64,000 bases of DNA from Caenorhabditis remanei (lineage: Eukaryota > Nematoda > Chromadorea > Rhabditida > Rhabditidae): contig NC_071332.1 of the NCBI RefSeq assembly GCF_010183535.1, positions 13,454,001 through 13,518,000 on the forward strand, in the 5' to 3' direction. This document shows positions 22,370 through 33,035 of the stretch, piece by piece; the stretch's first letter is position 1; each line of letters opens with the position of its first letter. Position numbers and translations under genes: made by a program. A model generated the notes under the pieces. The model saw only the letters and a list, made by a program, of their open reading frames with translations. It was not told the DNA's origin and made no database searches.

Positions 22370-22830
22370 TCATAAACGGAGTGTATTTGTGAAATTTCAA
22401 AATTACATCATTCTGTGCCATATTTGGAGACTGGAGTGCTTTTGATATGACCAAATTTCCAAATTTACATCATTCTGCACCAAATTTGGAGATTGGAGTG
22501 CTCTTGCAATGACCAAGTTTTCAAATTTACATCATCCTGTGCCATATTTGGAGACTGGAGTGCTTTTGATATGACCAAATTTCCAAATTTACATCATTCT
22601 GCACCAAATTTGGAGATTGAAGTGCTTTTGATATGACCAAATTTCCAAATTTACATCATTCTGCACCAAATTTGGAGATTGAAGTGCTTTTGATATGACC
22701 AAATTTTCAAATTTACATCATTCTGTGTCACATTTGGAGAGTGGAGTGCTATTGCTATGGGCAAATCTTCATTCTTCTGTGCCTACATTTGAAGAGTGGA
22801 GTGCTTTTGCTATGAAATTTTTTAGATTCA
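22370..22830 (+). repeat. 62-bp tandem repeat array, left arm
   Basis: About seven units around GACCAAATTTCCAAATTTAC followed by CATCATTCTG and TTTGGAGATTGGAGTG. Unit starts at 22449, 22511, 22573, 22635 and 22697 give an exact 62-bp period. Edge units are degenerate. The mirror is at about 24443-24903. Confidence 0.85.
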
Positions 22831-23510
22831 TACCCTTGTGACCAAATGTTCTGACTGAAGGTCTTCTGAAATTTTGTTTTCTGTGGCTAGAATTCAGACC
22901 CTAGTGTTACAATTTCGAGAATGCATATTTCCAACCATTGCAAATATCCACATCACGTGAACCTATGGCGTAACAACTGTAAAGCAACTCGTGACAGGTA
23001 AAATTCAGTTAAGATACATAATTTTTCCAGCTCATTCCCGAAGAAAGTCGTATCAATCCTTGGAAGTCCATGCTTAGGGGTTTCGACGAATCCTGTAAAT
23101 GCAAAACCATAAGCCATTTTGAGCCACTATAAGGCCCACGAGAGGGAAATTGAGGGGTTTTAAGGACGCGGAGAGAAGTATGGGAGCGTATAAGGCGAAC
23201 TTTTGTAGTTTGTAGTCATGTCTCTGCGTCTCTCCACCTCACACACTCTCTCACTTTGTAGCTTGGAGGGGGCGGGGCTAATTCTCTGCGTCTCTCTCAC
23301 TCACCCACTCTCTCACTCTGTAACCTATCCTTCACGCCTATCATTGATGAGGCGCCTATCCTTAATGAGGTCCTTAGTGCTTATCCTTAATGAGGTGCCT
23401 ATCCTTAATGAGGTACACATCCTCAGTGACGTGCGTAGTACACATACCGGCCTATCTCTACGCATATCACACATTGGACTTTTTGGAAAATCAGTCAGAG
23501 TACCGGGTTG

Positions 23511-23521
23511 GGTATCGAACC
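23511..23521 (-). promoter_or_regulatory. tRNA-type B-box match, left arm
   Basis: On the minus strand this reads GGTTCGATACC, a match to the Pol III B-box GGTTCGANNCC. No convincing A-box or cloverleaf accompanies it. The mirror copy is 23786-23796. Confidence 0.25.
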
Positions 23522-23643
23522 TACCGGAGGCGATCGACCGCACGTGTAACCTAGACTGAGAGGTAAGAGGATGTTTATATACCGAGCGCCGGCGCCCCCT
23601 CGAGCGCCCGGTGTGGGGAGCGAGGGGGTTGTGTCTGCGTCTC

Positions 23644-23663
23644 ACGAGGTGTGTTTGGCATGA
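23644..23663. other. loop / symmetry centre of the Maverick palindrome
   Basis: Twenty bases between the innermost paired sequences GTGTCTGCGTCTC (23631-23643) and its complement (23664-23676). This is where the two arms turn over. Confidence 0.8.
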
Positions 23664-24442
23664 GAGACGCAGACACAACCCCCTCGCTCCCCACACCGGG
23701 CGCTCGAGGGGGCGCCGGCGCTCGGTATATAAACATCCTCTTACCTCTCAGTCTAGGTTACACGTGCGGTCGATCGCCTCCGGTAGGTTCGATACCCAAC
23801 CCGGTACTCTGACTGATTTTCCAAAAAGTCCAATGTGTGATATGCGTAGAGATAGGCCGGTATGTGTACTACGCACGTCACTGAGGATGTGTACCTCATT
23901 AAGGATAGGCACCTCATTAAGGATAAGCACTAAGGACCTCATTAAGGATAGACGCCTCATCAATGATAGGCGTGAAGGATAGGTTACATAGTGAGAGAGT
24001 GGGTGAGTGAGAGAGACGCAGAGAATTAGCCCCACACCTTCCAAGCGAGAGACGCATCGACTACAAAAATTCGTTCGCCTTATACGCTCCCATACTTCTC
24101 TCCGCGTCCTTAAAACCCCTCAATTTCCCTCTCGTGGGCCTTATAGTGGCTCAAAATGGCTTATGGTTTTGCATTTACAGGATTCGTCGAAACCCCTAAG
24201 CATGGACTTCCAAGGATTGATACGACTTTCTTCGGGAATGAGCTGGAAAAATTATGTATCTTAACTGAATTTTACCTGTCACGAGTTGCTTTACAGTTGT
24301 TACGCCATAGGTTCACGTGATGTGGATATTTGCAATGGTTGGAAATATGCATTCTCGAAATTGTAACACTAGGGTCTGAATTCTAGCCACAGAAAACAAA
24401 ATTTCAGAAGACCTTCAGTCAGAACATTTGGTCACAAGGGTA

Positions 24443-24903
24443 TGAATCTAAAAAATTTCATAGCAAAAGCACTCCACTCTTCAAATGTAGGCACAGAAGA
24501 ATGAAGATTTGCCCATAGCAATAGCACTCCACTCTCCAAATGTGACACAGAATGATGTAAATTTGAAAATTTGGTCATATCAAAAGCACTTCAATCTCCA
24601 AATTTGGTGCAGAATGATGTAAATTTGGAAATTTGGTCATATCAAAAGCACTTCAATCTCCAAATTTGGTGCAGAATGATGTAAATTTGGAAATTTGGTC
24701 ATATCAAAAGCACTCCAGTCTCCAAATATGGCACAGGATGATGTAAATTTGAAAACTTGGTCATTGCAAGAGCACTCCAATCTCCAAATTTGGTGCAGAA
24801 TGATGTAAATTTGGAAATTTGGTCATATCAAAAGCACTCCAGTCTCCAAATATGGCACAGAATGATGTAATTTTGAAATTTCACAAATACACTCCGTTTA
24901 TGA
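24443..24903 (-). repeat. 62-bp tandem repeat array, right arm
   Basis: Mirror of the left-arm array, with the same period and unit. Confidence 0.85.
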
Positions 24904-25109
24904 AATTTCCCCATATCAAAACTACTTCAGACTCATAACTTGGTTACAGATATACTTCACGCTCAAAACTTGGTCACAGCAAATTCTGTCTGAAAACTTG
25001 TAGAAGCACATGGTTCACAATTATTTATAGGTTATAGGTGGGCATCGACAATTATTTATATGTGAGCAACGACAATTATTTATATGTGGGCAAAGACAAT
25101 TTCATAAGT

Positions 25110-28100
25110 TCAGGCACAAAATCCATATGGGAGTGTAGATCCATCGGAAACGATGCGTCTCTTGTTGAACGTGAACTGGAATTTTTTGAAAATCTTTTTG
25201 CTGTAGACGTGGTGATATGCATCGCGATACATGACGTGTTGCGGAAATTGAACTCGGGTTCGTTGATATACATCCTGCAGAACTTCATCCACCATGTTTT
25301 TCATCAGATCAAAAGACATTAGGTTTTTGACGACGGAATTGACTGTGATGCCTTTTGCTTTTCGAACGACCTGAAAATTTGGTAATCTATCGCATTAAAC
25401 TTGTTTATACCACTCACCTTCAGGGATTCATCGGCTGACACCTCCTTGTAGCAATACGTTTTGGGACCTAGGGTTACAAATTCTGTCATTGCTCCATCCA
25501 ATTCGTCAGTAAGCTGTCCGAGATAAGGTCCGATTTCTCCACGCAATGGGTCATTTGATCCTTCGGGTACAGCATAAATGATTGAGTCCGTATCTGTAAA
25601 TTTTGAGTGCGAAAAATTGACCACTGACTGGAAAATACCTGTGTACATGATGTTTTCCGCACCAACCATCTCCATGAAGCGGTAGAGTCGAAGACGAGCA
25701 TAAGACGTAGTGAGTGCAGCAAGTTGCATTGCACTGGTTTTGAAACTTTCAAGAGTTTCTGCCTGTTTCCTGTATTTGATGATCAGAGCATCATTCACGC
25801 ATAGTACATCCGAAATGACGATTGTTGTGTCATAGAAAATGTTCCAGAAAACCGTTGGGTCTGTCACTATGCAAGTCGTTTCACGATCCACTCGCTGTGC
25901 AAATTTGCCCCACTGAAAAAAATTGGTTTATCTACAGTGAGAACATTGAAAACCATACCAGTGAGTTCAACATCAACTTGGCAACAGCTCTCTTCCCTGG
26001 ATTTTTTGAAAACCGTGAGTAGTCCGTGAGATGAATTTGTTCCTTGTCAAAGTATGCTTTGCAGTACGCGTCTTTTTGAGCATCTGTGATGACATTTGCT
26101 GGCCATCCTGTGCTATACTGAAAACGGCTGAATAAATTAGGCACCCAGCACAGTCTCACTCACAATTTTTTCCTCCATCATTTGGTTGATGTACGAGGTG
26201 AATAGTCCTCCACGACCACTTTCATCGTTTTGCACCCAGTTTTCATACTTGACACCCTGCAAAAATAAAATTACATGAATCCCCCAAATACCTGTCTTCA
26301 CATGGAACACTTCTGTAATTTGGTAGCCTAAGCTCAATGCTTTCTGGAGTTCCACTGTAGTAAACGTTCCGCTGAACAAACGATCATTGTCCGAGTGTTC
26401 ACAATCATGTTGATTTGAGTCTCTACAGCATTCTGAAAAACTGATGAGGTTTCTATGTTGACTTTTTCCGTGACAAACTTTTACAAAGACCAAACAGGAG
26501 CTTTCCGTTGTCCTTGATTGGTAACACTGGTAGCTTCAGATGTCGTGGTGGTAAGACTTTGCAGCTCAAAAACCCGCGAAATGTCAAATCGGTTGGTTTC
26601 TTCATTGGTACTTCCATGGAGCTTTTAGGTACATTTTCAGGTGCACCAATAGGAAATGGATCGTGTTTCATCACCGTAGGATAGAGACTGAAAAGACTAT
26701 AGTTTTTGATGAAAGTAGAGCCGGAAATCACCTGACTACGTCTGCATATCGTAGTGTTTTACCCTCATTGTTGGCGTATAGTCGAAAAACTTCGGTTCTG
26801 CCACCTGTCAGTGCCCTGTCACAGTGTAGAAGTCCCTAAATTCATTTATGTGCAGATGGTGTATGCATTGAAATCTTACCACAGCTTCATAGTCTCGAAA
26901 AAATGCGGCCATCTCAGGATTTCTCAAAAGCTGCTTCTTCACTTCACATTCCCATACAACTTTGACTGGGTGAAATTCACGTAAGGCATTCAAACGTTCC
27001 TCATCTTTCAGGCGAATTTCTTTGGCACTTTCACAACCTATCATGGATTCTTCTGAATAAGTGCACTCGTGTGCATGCCAGTAGCAGCCCTGCAATTGTG
27101 ATTATTTAGGAATCTCGTAGCTGTGTTCACTTACGAAAAACTCAACGATGAGTCCTTGAGGATATTTTGGACATGGATGTACAAAACCATCCACTCGGTA
27201 CCTCCCAATCTGAAAATTTTGCATTATCGTCTGTGAGCCTGTGTGCTTCACTCACCTTTTCTTCACCATACGTGGTTGACATGTTCAGCTGCACATCCTC
27301 TTTCGAAGCGAACCACGCCAAATATTTTTGACTGACTTCTGATGCATTCATTGATACTGACGGTTTCACATCCAAGACAATCGGCTTTTCTGAATCCAAA
27401 TGATTTCGACGAAACACAAGAGCAGCTGCTGATGCCGCAGTCGTAGACTCCTGAAAGTGTTTGCGTGGTACAATTTTTACGGAAACTTACCTCCAGAAGA
27501 CAAACGTTGGTGATTTTTTCAAATTCCGTCTCGAAGAGTCCCATTGAAGTTGCCAGAATGTATACGTCGTTGTAGCAATACTTGAAAATCTCTTCGACAA
27601 AGTTGAAAATTTTGCCTTCATCCCTTTGTGCACTCAAAAATGTTGAAAGTTGCTCTTTGACCGCAGACGATTTGTTGTCCATAGCGTAGTGACAATCTTC
27701 AGGAAGCGGTCCCACATAAGTGTAGTTTTCGGGTTTGATGAACAACACCGGAAAATCCCTGTAAATTTCAAGAATAACTTCACTCTGGTCTCACACTGTC
27801 ATACCCCTTGACGGAATCCACGTTGAACGTCTTTCCAAGTGAGCTCAGACTCATTGACAGGTATCGAATTGAGTCAAGAAGTTTTACTCCATTGTGTTCC
27901 ATGAAAATCAGTTTGGTTCCATCCATGACAAGTTTGGGTGAAGCTTTGTTGCTGGCAATCAAATTCTCAAGAATGAATTGACCATCGTACCTGAAATATA
28001 CCACATCTTTGTAATTATAACCAACATCAAAATTTACCCAGATGCATTATGTGCCACGACAACCGCTCCTCGGTGGTGATCAGCAAACAGCCACTTTGTC

Positions 28101-29902
28101 ATCTCACTTCCAACATCCACGTTTTGATTCTCGATGGTGATACATTCAATGACCTTCAATCGACCATCAGGTGCACATTTCAAGCACATCATGTTTCTTG
28201 CTTGTTCCATGTCATTTGGAATAAAAGTTGTGCACTCTGGACAACAACGGAGCGCCACGAACAAGACAGGGTGTTGCTGTCCAGTTGATTCGTCGGCTCT
28301 GCTCTGAAATTTTTAGAGTGTGAACTTAATTTTGGTGAAATGTAAACCTCAATGTCGAAATATACACGACGTCGTGTCAACTTTTTCTCATTTTTCTTTG
28401 AAATGGGCATCAAGCAATTGTGCGGCGTAATTCTTTGGCAATTGCAGCGATAACACCATTTCTGCCCGCACTTGTGCCGATTGCCTTTGTTCGTGTAGTA
28501 GACGTCCTCGCATTTCTTACACACTGTCGTATAATCACATCGACTTTTGCCATTCTTTGGACCTGAAAGAAGTGATTTTGAGCTGGAGCTTTCCTACAAC
28601 CAAGCACCTACCTTTTTTGATATGATTTTCATAGCAGGTTTGAGATTTGAATAACACGGTGCATGTCTTGCATCGAGTTGGTTGATCACTCTCTGTAACT
28701 GGACAATGACGTTGACCGCATAAACGGTGAACCAGTGGGCATTTATAGTGCAATACAGTATTGCGGTAGCCTCTATTGCAGAGAGCACAATAGTAATCGG
28801 TCCGGAGTAGTGCACAAATACTTCTGACACCTCTATAGTGTCCATCGTCCAAGTACAGGGCCAGTTGTTTTTTGTCACCAACGTATGGTCCTGAGTAGAA
28901 GGGTATGGTGGAGTTTTTCACAAATACAATAAGCTGATGTGTTCCGGCAAAAACTGTGTTTTGAAAACGCTCAACATCCATCCTACAGAAGTTTGACGAT
29001 TTCGAAACACCTGCTTTCTGCAAGTTTTCTGAAGTTTAGTTGCTGAATTTGATCCAAATCTTACCTCCTTCATAGCTTTCACAGCTTCGTAAACTTCTTG
29101 GCAAATGTGTGGTCGCTTGAACGTCTTTCTCAGTGCATTGCGATACTTGTTCTGGCTTTCCTGTGTTCTACAGATTTTCCAATTGTAGTACATCAATGTC
29201 TGGTACAGTGCATGAACCAGACAATCTTCGATTACTGAAAAATGTTCAAAATGATGATATTGACTTGAACAACGTGGTTCATAGAGTTTTACCTTCGTTC
29301 GGCATGATGTTGGATCTGCGTAGTTTGACTTTGGGTAATTCCTCGTTCATCTCAATCTCCAATTCACTCGATTTTCGTCGTTTTTCAAATACAGTGAGTT
29401 CTAGGATTTCGCCAGTGTCAAAGCGACGTTTACCGCTACCAACTGGTGGATTGATATATGTAAATCTGGCATTGATTTTTGGAGTTTCAAGTTCCAAGAC
29501 AGACTTGTTTGACTGTGACTGAAGAGCAAGACTTTGAACAATGTGTTCAGCCTTGATCCGATCAATCGGTTGATAGCACAAACCGACGCTTTCAGGAATC
29601 TCGCTTGATTCAAATACAATACCCACTTTTGTGCGGGGGTTATTGAATGGGTCATAGCGATGAGCGAGTTCTATCAAAGTTTCAGCAAACATTTCAGGAC
29701 CTCGTGGATCAGTTGTCATAGAGTCAGGAAGTTCCAAGCCTAGCGTGCGTGAAATGATTCGACCTTCAAAATGACCCTTGGGGGTCTTTTCGTGGACTCC
29801 CAAAACACGGACCTTTGCTCCACCAACTTGCTCCTGGTAAAAATTGCTGTTAGTAACGGTACCACAAACTTCAAGACTTACCTCTTCAAAGTTTTCTACC
29901 AT
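25110..29902 (-). CDS. Maverick protein-primed DNA polymerase B (right copy)
   Basis: Mirror copy of the left pPolB. Exon borders are 47273 minus the left coordinates, for example first exon 29902-29882, motif-C exon 25593-25418 and last exon 25370-25110. Translations of all matching segments are identical to the left copy, so it too has intact exonuclease and polymerase motifs and about 1319 aa. The two genes converge on the palindrome centre. Read-through transcription of either would give an RNA able to fold on itself. Confidence 0.92.
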
Positions 29903-30245
29903 TATGGTTGTAGATCTTCTTGAAAATCAAGACAATGTTGGGATTGATGGTGATGATGGAAGTCAAGACAGGGTTGGGATTGATGATGATGATGATGATG
30001 ATGAAATTGATAAAGGTAAATCGCGTCAAGAAAATCAATGACGTTCACTTCGGAGTGAAGTGTGATATGGCTTGTGGAATTGCGTTGATTGCCTTATATA
30101 CCCCTTCATTCTCGTCTGTTGTGTTCAATTACTCCCCAGGATTTGTCAGTTTGCACCATTATCTGTTCTTATAGCTCACATTTCTCCATTTTTCATTGAC
30201 CCATCGGAAATCTGTTGAAAAGTGGTTGTTTGTGTCATAGTGTGA

Positions 30246-30454
30246 TGACTCATTTCCGTCTTTCCTCAGTGAAACTTGGATGGTTTCCACGGAATATGAA
30301 GAATTCCTTGCTCTGCCCGATATATGCTGAACCTTGAAACAGTGAGTCATCATTGATGAGTCATCCTTGATGAGTCATTCTTGATGAGTCATTCTTGATG
30401 AGTCATTGCGACAGGTCACTTTCAGGGTTTCAAACTTTCGATTCTGATGAGTCA
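30246..30454. promoter_or_regulatory. cluster of seven TGACTCA (AP-1-type) sites, right arm
   Basis: Mirror of 16819-17027 between the right pPolB and secreted-protein genes, with the same five sites at 14-bp spacing. Confidence 0.65.
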
Positions 30455-31358
30455 TCAAACCAAATGGTTTTGCGTTACGATTTTTGTGTTTGGTGTTCAT
30501 TTCATTGTTTCACACAGTTTTCGTATGGATAAGTCTGATTTTCTGTTCTGGGTGAGAATGCTCAGTTCTCCACGTTTCAGGTGGTTTTCTGTCCTTGCTA
30601 AGGTAACCCAGAATTATTCACATTTCCAAATTTGTGAAGGTTCTCTTCGTGATCACACAGGATGCATAGGGTGCTCTGCACAATATTGCTATTTTTTGTT
30701 CAGTACAGTTCGTTAAGCGTTCATTAACCGCTCGTTCAGATATAGAGAAGAATTACGTGAAATCCACGATTCTTGAATTTATAATGTATTTTTCAGGACA
30801 TCGTTGCTTCCGACCGCGTAAGCTGCCTTTGCAATTCTGCAAACCTGATTTCGATAGGGCAAAATGTCTGCCTAATGCACGAGGACGATCAAGCATTGGT
30901 GATCCATTTTTGAGAACTTTAGCGCACACTCTCCTTCGTGACTTAGTTCCTTGGACTATATTGAAAAACTATTTGACTTCGTCTGGCTCTTTATTCCTTC
31001 TCAACTCCTACTGCTCCACTGTCGCATCAACCATCTCTCTAGCAAGTGTGGTGATCTCGTTGTTATCGTAGCTGCTCATTTCGAAAACACAATGGGTATT
31101 CAAAAACCTGTCGTGAGTAATGAAGTAAGCTCAGGATATGTATATCAACCTAGTCCCCAAGATCAAATTGGAGTGGTGAGGATTACAAACACTTGATAGT
31201 TGAAAAATTCCAAAATCGTTCAGGTTTCTTCAAATGGTCTGGATCAGTACTTTTATACATCCCCATCAACTCAAAAGCCTGAAAAGAAGCCTGAAGCCTA
31301 CGTTTTCAACTTTGCCAAGGGTTCCATGCCCATTATCCACATTCAACCAAAACCCTAG
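30447..31358 (+). CDS. Maverick small putative secreted protein (right copy)
   Basis: Mirror of the gene at 15915-16826. Exons are 30447-30639, 30797-30937, 31072-31175 and 31224-31358, about 190 aa. It has the same hydrophobic N-terminus, four-Cys middle and KPEKKPE tail. No family recognised. Confidence 0.5.
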
Positions 31359-31634
31359 TTTGTTTGCTCATTGTCCTCCAGTCGTCTACTCCGTGCAAGA
31401 TTTTCACCTACTGGTGATGATTCATGCTTCACCTGCACCTCGCTTAATTAAGTTTTTCAACTTGACCTACCCCTTTTTGCTGATGACTCATGTTTTTCAG
31501 ACACCTATTTAAGCGCGATGTACTCATCACTTTCTCATTTCCACCTTCACTTTTCCGACTTTTATTCGCATCCCCTGTTATGCTTCCTCTCCTCGATAAA
31601 TTATTCGCTCCAAATTTCTTATGATTTTTAGAGA

Positions 31635-32194
31635 ATGTCTGGTGTTCACCCCGATTATGGTACTCCTACTAAACCCAAGATGAACTGTCAACGCGAGAAA
31701 GGTCCATGTTCTGAAGATGGCAAAGAGGTTAACCATGTACCGATGAAGAAGAAGAAGAAGAAGATTCCGAAAAAGAAGGTCGTTACCGCTGAAGGTGAAA
31801 ACCCTGGTGCTAAGCGTGTGAGTTGACCTGAATTTGTTGAAAACTCAAAATGATTCTGTTTATAGTGGTTGTATGAGAAAGCTGCTGAATCCATTATTCC
31901 TACCGAGGCCAAAGCCAATGTTATGCCTGAACGTCTTTTCAAAGGTTTGGACCCACTTATTGTTCACATGTGTACTCCATGCAAGAAGTTCAACTCAACC
32001 CGCGAAACTTCCAAGATTGAAGATGGAATGATCCAGATTCGTGAGTTTACTTGTATCAAAATTTCAAAAGTTTCAATTTCCAAATTTCAGCTCTTGCTTT
32101 GTGTTCCGTCTGCCGCTCTCATCTAATTTCTCAGAAAAACATGAAGTTCTTCCAACACGATTGCCCGTCACTCAAGAAGGAACTCAATCTGTGA
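31635..32194 (+). CDS. Maverick small basic CxxC protein (right copy)
   Basis: Mirror of 15079-15638. Exons are 31635-31817, 31866-32040 and 32091-32194, 153 aa. It has the same Lys run and paired CxxC motifs. Confidence 0.6.
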
Positions 32195-33004
32195 ATCTGA
32201 TAATTTTTGTTCCTGTCCTCTATTTCTAAACTTCTTGTGTACTTTGTTCACGTCATCTTTGAAACAATGATGTTGGTTCGTGTTTTCCAAAATTATGAGA
32301 AATGAAGAAGTGTGACTGTTTGTCTTGTGTTGCATTGTTGATGTAGCATCCTCATCACTACTTCTTAAATTTCTAGAACTGTAGATGAATTGCGGAGCAA
32401 ATTTTGCATGCACCTGAGTAAATTGTTTCGTTGGTCACTAAGCGAATTGATTGCAGTGTTCGTTGTCCAATTTTTGTAGATGTATACAATGTCGCTAACC
32501 TGAATCAATTGGTGTCGAACGAAAGTTGAGGAAATTTCTCGGAACAATGACGTAATGAATATGGAATGAAATTCACATGACGCATAAGATACATGACTTT
32601 GAGAGAGCATAAACTCAAGAACATAGTCGTGCGTCGTTTCAGAATTTTTAGAGATGCGAAAATATTCCCACACCCCATAACTTGAAACCTTGCGGTATGT
32701 AAAGTGATTTGCTTGAAGCAACAAACTGCCGGTATGCACTCACAAAGTTTACATCGGTGATAACGCTAATCAGAGAATCATGTATTGTTAAGACACATCT
32801 ACGTAGACTTTGGTTTCTACAACAAATTTTCGTTTATTCATAGTTGGTAACCCATTGCAAAGCCGTGAACAACCGCTTCACATCTTCCATTACCACCGTT
32901 CAGATGACCCTACGCTGGTATCACCCACGCTCCTCCCCTCCTACACTGACACCCCCGTGACTCCCCTCAGTTGTGTGTTTCTAAGCCCCCATCCCTACCT
33001 CTCT
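32195..33004. other. Maverick right terminal non-coding region
   Basis: Mirror of the left terminal region, ending CCCTACCTCTCT. Nothing else recognised. Confidence 0.45.
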
Positions 33005-33010
33005 CTGCGA
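33005..33010. repeat. Maverick target-site duplication, right copy (CTGCGA)
   Basis: Directly follows the right end and matches 14263-14268. Confidence 0.9.
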
Positions 33011-33035
33011 GAAGAGCGAAAATTGGAGCCAACAT
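33005..33035 (-). pseudogene. start codon and signal-peptide fragment of the split ShKT gene
   Basis: ATG at 33035-33033 opens a hydrophobic leader that runs into the target duplication and the Maverick end. Its reading phase matches the remaining exon part at 14268-14207. That exon encodes the rest of a typical signal peptide, and together they form one exon of 29 codons. Promoter and 5' leader must lie further right. Confidence 0.8.

Larger units (their letters stand above)
14269..23643 (+). repeat. left arm of the Maverick palindrome
   Basis: About 9.37 kb, the inverted copy of 23664-33004. Every translated open frame compared between arms matches except near the centre. Order from outside in: ~800 bp non-coding, CxxC gene (minus), secreted-protein gene (minus), TGACTCA cluster, pPolB (plus), 62-bp repeats, GC-richer centre. 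Confidence 0.92.
22164..25109. other. non-coding centre of the Maverick palindrome
   Basis: Nearly 3 kb between the two pPolB stop codons. It contains the 62-bp arrays, a short TATAAATAATTGT repeat just after each pPolB, and a GC-richer core (about 23.2-24.1 kb) rich in CTGCGTCTCTC and TATCCTTAATGAGG repeats. Open frames here, such as the Arg-rich 123-codon ones, are mirrored and lack domains, so I do not call genes. Confidence 0.6.
14269..33004. mobile_element. palindromic Maverick/Polinton virus-like transposon, 18.7 kb
   Basis: Integrated double-stranded DNA element. Left end AGAGAGGTAGGG and right end CCCTACCTCTCT are complementary, start with AG as Polintons do, and are flanked by CTGCGA on both sides. 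Mirrored coordinates sum to 47273 through the outer arms and to 47307 near the centre, so the left arm carries 34 extra bases in a patch near 23.20-23.33 kb. Apart from a 20-nt loop (23644-23663) I see no unique middle region. Each arm encodes a protein-primed family B polymerase plus two small genes. The hallmark integrase, packaging ATPase, adenain-type protease and capsid genes are not seen. Mavericks are virus-like transposons that replicate by protein priming at their ends; here both ends are the same end. Confidence 0.9.
23664..33004 (-). repeat. right arm of the Maverick palindrome
   Basis: Inverted copy of 14269-23643. Sequence differences that I can see are confined to the central patch (about 23970-24070 here against 23200-23340 on the left). 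Confidence 0.92.

Noticed and set aside
23786..23796. tRNA gene at the palindrome centre
   Set aside because: B-box match only; no A-box, acceptor stem or anticodon arm could be folded convincingly.
23325..23982. Arg-rich 123-codon mirrored open frames at the palindrome centre
   Set aside because: They arise from GC-rich inverted repeats, are mirror images of each other, and show no domain or splice structure.
14269..33004. Palindrome as a fold-back assembly or chimeric-read artefact
   Set aside because: Different unique flanks, a 6-bp target duplication exactly at both ends, and a patch of real differences between arms argue against it, although only long reads can settle it.
14269..33004. 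Two separate Mavericks inserted head to head
   Set aside because: There are only two terminal AG...CT ends and one target duplication; the centre has no second pair of ends or duplications.
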